64,000 nucleotides of DNA from Anisakis pegreffii. Taxonomy: Eukaryota; Nematoda; Chromadorea; Rhabditida; Anisakidae. The DNA lies in NCBI GenBank assembly GCA_035041965.1, contig JAPYMA010000373.1, positions 110,363 through 174,362 of the forward strand, written 5' to 3'. The notes beneath the pieces are model-generated. The model had not been told where the DNA came from and did not search any database. It saw nothing but the letters and a program-made list of their open reading frames with translations. Position numbers and translations under genes: made by a program. This document shows, piece by piece, positions 51,382 to 62,738 of this stretch; the stretch's first letter is position 1; the number at the start of each line of letters is the position of its first letter.

Positions 51382-52843
51382 TCACTTCTTTCGACTTCGT
51401 ACACCTCTTTCCTTACTTTCTTGTTGACCACTTTTCTTCGCATATCTTTCAGCCAAATTTCCGATTCGTTCCATTGTTTTGGTTTTTATATCATCCAACG
51501 ATTCAATTGTTTGCGTAATTACTGCATCCTTGAAATGAATAATCATTACGTTCAGCGATGCGGATTGCTTGGACAAAGATCAGAGGAAAATTTGGTTGTT
51601 TGAAAGATACGGTTCAATAATATACAACGATAATATTAACAATATATTAGCTGATAAATTCTACAACGGAAACTGGAACCAAATTTGAGTGTACCGTTTG
51701 ACTGATCTTGAATGAAAAAATCAAGCAGCTACACGTATGGTAATCGTAAGATTATTAAAAAAAGATAAATAAATGAATAAAGCTGAAAATTTGTTGCAAA
51801 ACGACGTTAGCAAAAAAGATAGATAATAATTGAAAAGCAAAATTGACAACGTGAATACAAAAATGAATGTAACATAAAAATTGTTGCAAAAATAGAGCAA
51901 CAATGCACAAGCGACGTTGGCAAAGAGTGCTGAAATATCAACCAAAACGGAAATAAAGCAATGCTGCTCACCAAACTAGCACATCTTCGTTGCGCAAGAA
52001 GCAGCATAAAATTCTGTACCGTCCAGTCCTCTTCTTTTTTCCCCATACGCACGAAGTAGCACCGATCTTGTCGTTTTTGATGTTCAAGCCTGCAAGTGAA
52101 TTACATGCTTCGATGTTAATAAACGAAAATAGTCAAAAGAAAGCAGTCATTTAAAGAGCAATGCTCAACTGAAACTGATTGACGACTATATGTGCTTACA
52201 ATGGATCATCGTCCGGCTCCCAACCGGTGAGTTGCTTGAAACAAAAAGGACACTGCACGTTATCGTCATCGTCGTCACTGTTTCCAGGATTGAAAAAGAA
52301 ACCAGCATCGGCCATCTGAATTACGAATGCTAATCAAAAATACACTGAACATATAACTGATAATTTTCACGTATTAGCATGCCACTTAGTCCGTTCAACT
52401 GTGTTCATAACTGCAGGGTTGTTTACATTTGAAACGGTCAATTGAAACTTGTGCTACTCTTACCCACTGATCATCATATACAGCGCTAAGCAATATGCTG
52501 AAATTTTGATTCGAGATCGATACTAGTGGGCAAGATTTTCTGCGACTCAAACTGCATTTGGGCGCTTTATTGTGACCCATGAAACTCAGCAGTTGTTAGC
52601 GTAGTTAAGCTAAAAATTAAATATCTGCAACGTTCATTAATCGATTCGCATTTAGGACAGTGCTTGAATCAAGAAAAATGTGAACGAAAGATTTTCTTTG
52701 ACTTAAAAACGAACCTTCTCAGGACTCAAGTTTGGTTCTTTATGTGGCCAATTCTTGGTGTATGATTTCAAACGAGCATCTCGAAACAGATACTTCGAAT
52801 CCTCCTCGAAAAGTTCTGACAAAGATGGCGATGCCAAAGCCAT
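51382..52843 (-). CDS. bir-1: survivin/BIR-1 homologue, single BIR domain
   Basis: Four minus-strand exons, 52715-52843, 52200-52315, 51972-52089 and 51382-51528, join in phase to 169 aa. The protein has one BIR domain. N-terminal YTKNWPH and SPEKMADAGFFF match the survivin pattern (FKNWP, PERMAEAGF). CPFCFKQLTGWEPDDDP is nearly identical to survivin. The zinc ligands C65-x2-C68-x16-H85-x6-C92 are all present. A helical C-terminus (DAVITQTIESLDDIKTKT) replaces the long survivin helix and ends in a basic tail. Survivin/BIR-1 is the chromosomal passenger subunit that brings Aurora B (AIR-2) to chromatin and the midzone. Length is close to C. elegans BIR-1 (155 aa). An acceptor (GTTCCAG) upstream of the ATG suggests trans-splicing. 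Confidence 0.92.
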
Positions 52844-54308
52844 TCGAAAATTTGTGATTGATTGCCAAAACTGGAACAATTTATAAACTACCAACAGTTA
52901 ATAACAATCGACCGCTGACAGTTCATAACATCGTTGTGTCGTTCAAAACCGATTTGAAATGCAATCGGAAATGAAGTCAGGAAAACAACAATTATCACTG
53001 CTGCGAAATCCGAAACATTTCGAGCAATAATCTTCCACACTGAGCACATTCCATAAATTCGGATGCGTTGTGGGTACCACAAGCGGTTTTTTCCCAGGCG
53101 TAAAGTCGCCCGACGGCCATGCCTAACTCTGGCGCATTGCATACAACCGTGAGGAACAATGATAAGTATTTGAAGAAACGACAATCTTAATTCACCGTCG
53201 ACCCCCACTGACGAGGAATGAATAGTTAAAAATAAGTTAACCATTAGTTAACCAGTTGTGCTTATTTATTTACTTTTCAAATGTAATCGTTCGCGCGTTT
53301 ACATATGTTCAAAATATAACATGAAAAGCTATAGAAACAGATCGCCAAATACGAACAGAGTGACCGTTTGACAGGTGACGAACTCGCATTTTCATTTGAT
53401 ATGTGCTCAGCAATGTGAATTTTTTGCCCCTTGAACGGGAATGAATGAGAGCAATTGATGCAGTCGTTATGTGGGAAATATGTCGCAGATCGAGGGAGAT
53501 CAAACGTTAGGTACAGAGTGGACAGTAATAAGGATATGCTCGAGATTTTCGATTTCGCTTTAATTGTAAAACTTTTAGAAATAATTCAAGTTGTTACCCA
53601 TCCGACAGGGAAAATATATAACCGTGAGATGTGCCAGTTTGCAGCTGAGATTGAGCAACGTAGACATTCGCATTGAACGTTTACACCAACTATTAATTTA
53701 CAAGAGTCATGCCGCTTAGTGTGATCAGTAATGATGTTCAATAGTCACAATCGGCATATATACTGAATTAATTGAAATTCTCTCCGTTCCAAGAGGAAAA
53801 ATTAGAATAAATGTTGTATATCATTTCTCAGCAGAGATTCAGTATTTTCCAGAAACGCAATGGACTTTGACGCCAATCGTTAATTTACGAGAGTTATGTC
53901 ATTTGACGTGATCAGTGGTGATGTTCAATGGTCGCAGTTAGCATATACACTGAATTCAAATTCTTTTTGTTTTGGTTACGGTTGTCTCTTGACTTCCACA
54001 TGCAGCTATGACTACTTGTTCCAATATATCCTTTGAACATTCAATAAGGTGAAGGGTTTCTTTTCCAGTCATTTCCAGCTCCACTGGAAAAATTCCTCTA
54101 TGTTTCACACAGCACTAATCCAACGATGACGGTTCAGCGTATTTGAGAAATGACGGAGATAGTCGTTTTGTTCTCAAACGGAATTAACCATGTGTTTTGT
54201 AGTTTGGAAATATCAGAAGATTGAAACGAAAAAGAAATGAAGCTTTCGCACAACCAGGAGTTTTGTATTTTATCATTGTCCTCAGATGGAAAGTTTAGAA
54301 GATTAAAA
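52844..54308. other. intergenic with a duplicated 90-bp block
   Basis: The survivin 5' flank. A minus-strand frame at 52888-53244 and a plus-strand frame at 53455-53676 are open but lack splice-bounded support. A diverged direct repeat lies at 53689-53780 and 53873-53965. Confidence 0.4.
53689..53965. repeat. diverged direct repeat, ~92-bp units
   Basis: Units at 53689-53780 and 53873-53965 share TAATTTACRAGAGT, GTGATCAGTRRTGATGTTCAAT and GCATATAYACTGAATT in order, with about 185 bp between starts. Confidence 0.75.
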
Positions 54309-55224
54309 TCAATCACTACGGTCGGCCGAACTATCGAATGTTTGATACAGCTCACTTCTTTTCACGTGGAAAGATCCATGTTTGCAAGGTTCTTCATCGT
54401 TTGCCCTTGCTTGGATTGATTTCATCATATCGTCAACAATTTCATCCACTGATGCTTTAACAGCCACGTTCCCGAGCAGTACTTCATGCTTTGTACTACT
54501 TGTTGGCTTTTTGGCGTGATAAAGAGTTCTTAGTGTCATCGGAGGTTTGATAATGAATGTATGCTGTACTGGAAGAAAATGCAGTGATCTTTTTTCGAAA
54601 ACTAACAATTTTCCTAACGAGAGTGCTACTAAATCTGTGCAGCTAATGCTCGTAAAGGCAACTTCAATCATATGATGATCACCTCTCCGTTCAGAGCAAG
54701 AAGTGATGATTCCTGTACGATCGAATATGGCCGAAATGTTATACTGATAGGAACAAACTTTTTGAATGCTAATCATAGTATGCGAATGTATGAACCCAAA
54801 TGTACTATCTATATGCAGTTATTAACCATGATGTGGTCACTCATTGTGGTCAATTGGATCTATTCTATTGTAAGTAGCTCCCTCAATAACAAGTCTACAA
54901 ACATTCGACCTAATGTAGTCACTCACTGTAAACACTGATGCATTTCTCTCGTTCAAAGATTTGATGCGCCAGATAATAATAAGTTTTACTAGCGTGCTAT
55001 CGTTCAGCTGCTTTATGGCTAATTTTAACGAAACCTCGTGAACAAATATGGGTTGAGAGATGTGATGCTGAAACATTTTCCATTTGATCGAGATGTTGAT
55101 CAGCGATATATATCCAACTGCTTTCTACGCCTATTATTTGATGGTGTAAATTAAAATTGTTTAAAACATGAAGGAAGGTGTTTGGCGCTATGCCATTGAG
55201 ACCAAAAACAACACCCAAAAAGAG
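54309..55224 (-). CDS. unidentified beta-rich protein, partial model
   Basis: Minus-strand exons 54927-55067, 54683-54743 and 54309-54568 join in phase with strong sites (GTTTCAG acceptor, ACA|GTGAGT donor, TTCCAG acceptor). A possible earlier exon is 55129-55224. The product has alternating hydrophobic strands (VSLKLAIKQL, LVKLIIIWRIKSL, VFTYNISAIFD, HTFIIKPP). A conserved-looking, hydrophilic C-terminal half follows (KHEVLLGNVAVKASVDEIVD, then MMKSIQARANDEEP). No Met is found before the third of these exons, so the start is missing. It begins just after the stop and AATAAA of the minus-strand receptor, so it may be a downstream operon gene. No family is recognised. Confidence 0.55.
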
Positions 55225-55250
55225 CTTTTATTTTGACCGGAGTGAACTAG

Positions 55251-58200
55251 TTAATGATTCGAACATTTGAAAAGATTGCGAACGGCCTTACGATAGCACG
55301 GCAACGCAGAAAGTGTGCAGATGCTGATCACAATCGTTCTCAACTGAAATTATGTATTGAACAGTATTTGCTTTTAACTTTAAATACTTTTCAATATGCT
55401 CTCATCGTGAAGAGGCCTGCACCTAATCGCAAATATAATCTGTTGATTTTCTTTGTTGCTTTATGATTTCTTGGGCAGATTCGAAAAATCAATAACATTA
55501 TAATATTTGGTGCGCACTAATTACTTGCGACTAAACAACGAATTATCGCGAAATATGCTCAGAGCTATTGCTTCTCTGCAACATCGAAACACTGCAAAAA
55601 ATGGCAAGGAATATCCATAGTCGCGCTACCATCCAAGTGCTCTTGCAATATTCAGGAGTCTCGGAATCATAGCTTGCTAACCAATTTGCATAAGTCAGAA
55701 TACAACCAATTAACCTGAAATTCGGTTGCAGCAGAGTACGACTGGATTTCTCTAAGCAGAATGGCAGAGGAAATGTACTGCAATGTGTCAGATATTGCGA
55801 ATGCTGAAACACCGCAGTTGTAAATGAATCAGAAAATCAGTCAGGCATTATTTCGTGACCTTTACCATTTGAGCTGAGGTTTTGAACTCGATTATCGCTA
55901 TAGTGTGAATTTTTTCTTGGAAGAGTAGTGAGTGAAACAGTGTTCATCTGCTTCGATACCGTTATAAAGATGAAACGTATAACAGGTAATTTTAGCGCAT
56001 CTAGGAACAAATTTTTCAATGTCACTGACAAGAGGTACGCAGGTTGCAGTTCCTCCAAGGATGGTACCTCGTTGACGTTCTCGATTCTGACAGTAAGATG
56101 AATCTGACTACATCTCCTCCCACATGAATGACACTCAGTAAAGTCGGCTTCCTATGAAATAATGAGATCAGAACTAACTTATTATAGGAACATTAAGGAT
56201 GTTCAACGGAATACAATAACAGATGAACGAAATCAAACGTTTACGGTATTGAGCCAGTTGACAGGCTTGTGTACCGTACACTTTGCTGGATCGTACCGCA
56301 CTTATTGCCTGAAATGGCATTGATAAGCAATGCAAACGTGCTGCCAATGCAAGCGAGCGAAGAAAGCGCAGTCAAATTTAGACAATCAAGTTATAAGATA
56401 ATTTCCCTCACCTTGACAGTGATAATAAGCGTTGACATCACGATAGCAACGAGTGTACAGTTATAAAGATTTGCTGCTATATGGGAAAATACTTCTTGAT
56501 GCTTGTCAAACGTATAGTTTACAGTGGTTGCCAAAGGTGCGAAAATGAGGCAAAGTAGGTGGATAATTAGGCAATGGGGAACCCAAGACCTGAAACGGAA
56601 AAGCCGTATAAATCACGATTATCTGATGTAATAGTCTCGAAAAATGACAACTTTTATTTACTCTCAGATTGTCGACTTGGATAACCCTTCACCAATAGGA
56701 TTGACAATTACGCAGATACAGTATCGAACTCAATAGGAAGGGATACAAAGAGACCGTATTTCTGAGTAGTGTTCATCGGGCAGCGGAGTTCACGTCGGAG
56801 TACGCGGCGGGGACCCCGTTCCTCGACGAATCCCCCACAATTTTACTCCCTGACTCTGGTCCGAGCTCCCATCAGTCTACTGCGTTCCATGACGGGGCTC
56901 TCTCCCGGTTAATCCGCTTCCCGACTCTTTTGTTGTGGTCAACGAGAAGGAGCAGCTCCTCGTGGGGTCTCGTTGGACGATTTAGCTCCCGATTTTTTGG
57001 TCGGACAGTTGCCATCGACTTCCCTCCCATAAGAGCCCCCAGGCCAAAAAGTTGCCCCCTCACGAACAGTAGTTGTAAGACGGAATCCTACATTCTCGGG
57101 GAAAGAGGTGCCCGTTCAGGTCCCGAAGGGGTTCAGTTCCCCAACAATTTTGCTCCCCAGCCTTCTTATCTAGGCCTCCTGCTGACCAATTCGCTCCTTA
57201 ACGCGGAGGACGACCTCCGCGCAATCATTTTCAGACAACTGCGATGCTGAAGACATGTTAGTGAACATTGCACTGTCAGTTGTAAAGCACACTTGCGATT
57301 AGGGACCAATGACGAGAGTATCTTTGCAGATTTTACAAAACTGAACCAAAAAATCTGCGAACCGAACCCCGTTTAGTCAAACCCGCGAATCTTGGTGTGG
57401 ACTGTGTCGGCCTTAGCCAATTTTATTGAATGGCTTAATTGAGGGTGCATTATCACTGAATCACGTATTCATCTTCCCTTCGGAAGTGCACATCGAGAGA
57501 TGCTCTTTACAGATGTGTTTAACGGCTTCCCGTCCTCTCCGACGGTGACTAATAGCAGACGTAATCCACGTTAATCAATAAATTTTATTTGGGTACTTCC
57601 CGAACAAACTCCTCCCACATCGATCCCCCTCCGACGGTCTTCTCCCGAACACCTTGCTCTCCGACGCGGTTGACCCAGCGAACATTAGCCGTTGGGCCGA
57701 AATTTGGTCAACTGATGTATCCGGAGTGTGTAACAATGTCACCTTTGAAAAGTCGGCTGATTTCAATTTAAAACGAACCGTTTGTCCATGTATTTTGCGA
57801 TAAAAACAGGTGATTTGAAGGCCAAATAAGAGATCGAAACAAAGAAGAGAGTGAACAACCGGAACGAAATAGCAGCCGCCGATTCGATTGAAGCATACAT
57901 GATTGTGAAAGCTTTCGTATTGTAAAGAACATCGCGGCACTACCGTGGCCCGAACACCCCATATTCACTCTGTTAAGTTGGAATAACTTGGGATTCTTAA
58001 CTAGTAATCTCAGGAAGAAAAACATTAGCTGAAAAATGAAAACATCATTCAAGTCATCCGTATAGCTGGGCTAGACGTACTGGGTAGCAATGCTTACAAT
58101 CCGCAGAAGACGAAAGATACTCAGAAGGAAACTGGATAAGAAAGAAAGAGTTCAGATGAGGTTGACTACACTTCATGTTCTGCTGTCTGATATCTGAGAT

Positions 58201-58707
58201 AAGAATAACCGCTGTATCGTCACGTGTGGATTGTACCATGAGATGATCTTCAATATTTGTGCTGTTGACTCCACGCAATCGCACAAAATACATTCCATGC
58301 AAAGGTGAAGTGTATATGCTTTAAGTAAGTCCCACTTCAATTTCGTAATCGATATGTAGACGACGAACAACGCCAGCGGTGCTCTTATAATCATCGCACA
58401 AATGTTCACAATCTCTCTTGGGCGGTAGAGGAGAGCTGAAAATATGTGACATTTGGAAATGGAATTCAACTAATGCCAGATTTTGAGTGTTTCAGTCCGG
58501 TTTTGAACCCAGTTGATTTCTACTATCGAACATGGACAAGCAGTTGGCGAGAGTGAAGAAGTCCTATACCTGTCAAGATACCCTGAACGTACACTGTGTC
58601 AGAACTTTGAGACAAAAGTTATCGTCTAACTGAGCAAATTAGGAAACAAATTTGGAAAACTCACGGCAATTCCATCCCAAACCACGGCATTCACCCAACG
58701 CAGCCAT
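55251..58707 (-). CDS. 7TM chemoreceptor-like protein, copy M
   Basis: Eight minus-strand exons: 58665-58707, 58224-58435, 57779-57939, 56412-56589, 56179-56308, about 55960-56067, 55715-55803 and 55251-55343. Phases agree, giving about 337-349 aa. The ATG follows an acceptor (CTGAACAG) directly. The N-terminus MAALGECRGLGWNC is followed by membrane helices (VNICAMIIRAPLALFVVYI, SFRLFTLFFVSISYLAF, LIIHLLCLIFAPLATT, LVAIVMSTLIITVK, LISFICYCIPLNILNV, ISICTLSALPCYRKAVRNLF). The last reads as TM7 plus helix 8. Seven exons match the plus-strand copy in length and phase. The 55960 exon differs, and its 5' edge may be 56103. This is a nematode-type serpentine receptor, but I cannot name the subfamily. 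Role in chemosensation is inference. Confidence 0.75.
56765..57260. repeat. GC-rich repeat block
   Basis: About 500 bases of much higher GC than the surroundings, rich in CCC/GGG runs. It begins GTAGTGTTCATCGGGCAGCGG. The right edge of the window (63932 on) begins a second copy with GTAGTGTTCGTCGGGGAGCAG. It lies inside the long intron (56590-57778) of receptor copy M. No intact frame of known type is visible. Likely a mobile element or MITE-like repeat. Confidence 0.6.
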
Positions 58708-59560
58708 CTGTTCAGTCGTCGGAACTTATTATATTAATTTCGAACGATACAAAAATTTGACGCAAGTTCAATCTAGACCTGTGGAGATTGGGGATGTCCT
58801 CCCTCATACAATGTCCTCAATGTCTTCTCAGAACTTTGTCCTCATACGTAGGCAGAATTTCTATGGTAACCGCATAATTGAAGTATGCCCTGTGATCCAT
58901 TTCTCATGGCCAGTTAAGATACTTAAAGCAAAGCTGAAAATATATGACATTCGGAATGTTGGTCGTAAAGTGCGGATAAAGTATAAATGACAATCAAGTA
59001 ACTGGCAAGATCATTTTTGATGAACGAGATGAAGTGAACTACTTTCTCATAGCTGTGTTGACCCAGTTTCTAATCAAGTAGATGGATTAGTAAGGAAACA
59101 TACTATATTTTGAGGTTTCAGTTCGGTGAAGGTGAACCCCGTTGATTTTGACTGTCAAACATGGACAAGCAGTTGGCGAGGATAAAGAAAATTCCACTTC
59201 CGTCGATCAACCGTTCGAATAACCTTTGAGTGGGAATGTACGTGCTCCTTGTCAAAGCTTTCAGATAAAATTTGTCGCGTACTAAGCAAATTAGGAAGCA
59301 AATTCAGAAAACTTCCGGCAACTGCATCTCAAATCACTGCACTCATCCAGCGCACACATTCGTTCTAATCGTCGGAAGTTAGCGTATTAAGGTCGAACAA
59401 GACAACAAATTTGAGGCGGGTTCAAGATAGAACTGTAGTAACTAGAGAAACTCTCATAAGTGGACCGTATTTGTATGCTAACCGCATATTTGCAGTATGT
59501 ACTCTAATCCATTGCCAATGCACAATTTAAGATTTAAGGATGCATTCCATCGTCATGCTC
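58480..59560. repeat. direct duplication in receptor spacer
   Basis: 58480-58760 and 59105-59420 are diverged direct copies. Shared blocks are ACATGGACAAGCAGTTGGCGAG (58532 and 59160) and AGCAAATTAGGAA-CAAATT (58633 and 59285). The first copy contains exon 1 of receptor M on the minus strand. The second contains the damaged counterpart of that exon. Confidence 0.8.
59317..59359 (-). pseudogene. relic first exon of a third receptor copy
   Basis: On the minus strand this 43-nt stretch aligns with exon 1 of receptor M (58665-58707) at the same length. It reads MCALDECSDLRCSC against MAALGECRGLGWNC. The donor is lost: TGCC|GTGAGT in copy M is TGCC|GGAAGT here. No following exons are present, so it is a leftover of a tandem duplication. 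Confidence 0.65.
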
Positions 59561-60043
59561 ACATAATTTCAAAAATTGCCATTTAAAGTTGATTCGTTTT
59601 TTTATAATTCCATAGGAAGGTTGAATCGTTTACGCATTTACTTTCAGCTAATTGCAACGGACAATTAGTGGATAAGGGCCTGATGATCATGCGATATTTC
59701 CCAACGGTACTCAGCTGCTCGTAACTGTTCCCGTAAGGGAGAACATATCCAATGACTCGATAATGCTAGCGGCAATTTTAATGGTGCATTGACTAATAGA
59801 TTTCAGCTGCGAATTCGCCGAATAATCTTTGAATGGGAATGAGCCAATGACGATTCGTAAAATTCATGATCATTACGTCAAAGTGCTCATTAAAGCTTTA
59901 ATTGGATGTGGTGAATGGATCACAGGAAATATTATAATGACCTGGTTACCATAGTTATGCGGTTCACTTATGGATGTTTTTTGAAACTCACCGTCTTCAG
60001 ATTGAGCCAACCTTCAGTTTGCAGTTTTGACCGACTATAGCTG

Positions 60044-62738
60044 ATGGCCTCTTTGGGTGAATGCAGTAACCAAGGATGGAACTGTGGTAAGTATTTTTTT
60101 CCAGTTTGCTGATTTGTCCAGTTCTGGCCTGAAGTTTTGAGTGCGACAAGTTAGCGCGTGTTTGGTGGAAATGAAAATTCCTTCTTCACAACGTTTACCT
60201 GCTCATCCTCAACTGCCAATGCACCAAGAAAGCACAGCGCAATTCTCCCTCGACTGCAGCCACATTAGTGTACTTGTAGATCTGCTGCAGCTACGCACTC
60301 AAGATATAATGCAGTTTCATCATCTGGTCGATGTAACAGAACATAAGAAACTAAACTATTAGTTTTGTGACCGAGTTTTTTGCTTTATCAGACGCGTCTA
60401 GCCATTTTGTTCATGATTTCTGTTTTGAAAATACCATACCACCATTCGAATGGAATGCCAACATTCGTTTATTTCTCGCTACTGAATGCCTGATATTTTC
60501 AGCTGGCCTCTACAAGCCAGAAGAGATTGTCAACTTTTGCACTATGATCATGAGAGCTCTACTGGCATTCTATGTCGTCTACATAACAATTAAGAAAGTA
60601 AAGTGCGAACTAATCAAAGCGTATATACTTCACCTCTACACCGGGTGCATTTTGTGCGATTGTGTGGAGTCAACGACACGAATACTGGAGATCATCTCAT
60701 GGTACAATCGACACGTGACGATACAACGGTTGTTCTCATCTCAGATATCAGATAGCAGAGCTTGGACTGTAGTCAATCTCGTTTAAACTCTCCACATCTA
60801 ATCCAGTTTCCTATTGAAGATCTTTTGTTTTTGCAGATTATAAGCATTGCTACCCAGTAACTCTAGCCCAACTAGACGGAGACTTGAATGTTATCCTTGT
60901 TTTTAAACTTTTTGTTCCTAGTAACTGCTACTTGAGAATGATAGGCTCTTTTGTCCCTTCGAGCACAAGAAAATGACATATGCGTTGTTTGGGCTAGTGC
61001 AGTGTCGTAATATTCTTTACAGGATGAAAGCTTTCATGCTCGTGTATCTTTCAATACAGTCAACGGCTTCAATGTCGTTCCGCTCGTTCACTCTTTTCTT
61101 CGTTTCGATTTTTTATTTGGCATACAGATCACCAACTTTCCTCGCAAAATATGCGGGCAAACGGTAATTCTTAAATCGGAAACTCCTCCGTTTAATTGAT
61201 GATGTCCCATCAATTACCCTGAGTAAAATCACCTGATTTTTAAAATGTGACGTTGCAACACACTTGGGACCCATTATTTGACCAAAGTCTGGCCTCACGA
61301 CTGTCGTCTCTATATGAACGATCGCCTCTAGTTTATTACGATATTGAAACATGCGCAATTTTCAAACTTGTTGTCGCCGCCATCTTCTACGACTATCTCA
61401 TCAGATCATTGCAATTTAAATAGCCTTTCCGTTTTAGTTCATTGCTCCGTCACTGCTTAATTATCTATCTGTCTTGCTTCATTCTCGCTCCATCGGCAGT
61501 GATTATGCAAAATTTGTTTGTCGAACATCAGCAATTGCTTGTCGAAATAGCAGGAAACCTTTTTAATGGGATACTACTTGTTATCGTGATATCCACGATT
61601 GTTATTACTATCAAGGTGAGAGCAATCATCTTATACTTTTGCTGCCGAATTTATTCTGTATATTTCTCCGTTTTATCATATCATGTTCCGTTCTCCAAAT
61701 GCGTTCATTCTAAGGAGGTCATAACTTCGAGTCGGCGTCGCACCTGCTTCTCAATATCATTTGTTCCATGAGTATTTCAGGCAGTAAATGCGTTGCGATC
61801 AACCGTAATGAGCGGTCCGCCAACATCTCAGCTGATTCGGAATCGTAAACATCTGATTGCATTTATCATCTATTCTGTTCCATTGAACATTCTTACTGTA
61901 CCTGTAACAGGTTAGTTACGTTCATATTGCTCTACAATAATCCCATACTGGTGAGGACTACTTGAATTCTGCAGTCACATTACCTCAGCAAGCAGCGTTT
62001 TAAATGAAAATTTCTTCGTTTTACAAGCAGAAAACTACGCGTACATCGCCCATGGCGTTGAGTTGAATGTTGCGATATGCGATGAATTCATCCATAGCAT
62101 ATTTCCTATTCTTTACACACCGAAACAGTGCATGAATGCTTCACTCGTTACTCATCTGCGACCGAGTTCATGTTAAGGACTCATTACGTGATTCTTTCAG
62201 CATTTATAATATCTGCCGTGTTGCATTACATCTTCGACATCAGTCTGCTGGAACAAATTGTCTATTACGCTGCCGCCGCCGAAGTTCAGGTAAATTGAGG
62301 GGGGTCAGGATTATTTTTGGTTATTTTGTTGTGAAGGTTGATCTCAGAGTTCATTCAAGTCACACAGAGCATTTGGATACAACCGCACTGATTGATGTTC
62401 CTTGCCACTTTCTGCAATGTTTCAAAGCAACAAAACCTGAGAGGAAAAGAAGGAGCTAGCGGATTAATATTGTGCTTGGATTCGGACCGCCTCACGATAA
62501 TAGTATATTAAGTATTCATGGCATAATATGATAACTTGTTAGAACTCGTAGCTGAAGAGGGATTATTTTATTTCCGTTGAGAAGAAAGGAGCAGAACATC
62601 TCTTTGAATTTAAAAAAACACATAATATTCAATAATGAATTTCAGTTCAGAACGATCTTCATCAGCATTTGCGTACTTTCCGCGCTGCCGTGTTATCGCA
62701 GGACCGTTCGTGATCTCTTCCATTGTTCCAGTCATTGA
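60044..62738 (+). CDS. 7TM chemoreceptor-like protein, copy P
   Basis: Eight plus-strand exons: 60044-60086, 60503-60714, 61003-61163, 61438-61615, 61781-61910, 62031-62165, 62201-62289 and 62646-62738. All join in phase to 346 aa. The ATG follows an acceptor (GACTATAG) by three bases. The N-terminus MASLGECSNQGWNC parallels copy M. Helices include IVNFCTMIMRALLAFYVVYI, SFTLFFVSIFYLAY, LIIYLSCFILAPSAVIM, ILLVIVISTIVITIK and LIAFIIYSVPLNILTVPV. The end ISICVLSALPCYRRTVRDLF is read as TM7 plus helix 8. Exon 6 lies after a 35-nt intron. The two copies face away from each other across 1.3 kb and probably share a promoter region. Identity is visibly high in all exons except the sixth. Confidence 0.78.
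62337..62459 (+). other. conserved open segment in last intron, possible alternative end
   Basis: This segment of copy P's last intron is open from an acceptor-like TTGTGAAG to a TAG stop (41 codons), in phase with the preceding exon. The matching part of copy M (55565-55639, minus) is also open to a stop. They share EHLD-x5-D-[IV]-PCHFLQCF. It could be an alternative terminal exon giving a cysteine-bearing tail, or simply intron that has not yet diverged. Confidence 0.4.

Noticed and set aside
53041..53160. GC-richer patch checked as a tRNA or small RNA gene
   Set aside because: No acceptor-stem pairing or T-loop consensus was found.
57575..57940. 121-codon minus-strand frame over the TM3 exon of receptor M
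   Set aside because: The other frame shows conservative changes against copy P (Leu/Ile, Lys/Arg, Tyr/Phe) and hydrophobic helices; this frame shows non-conservative changes.
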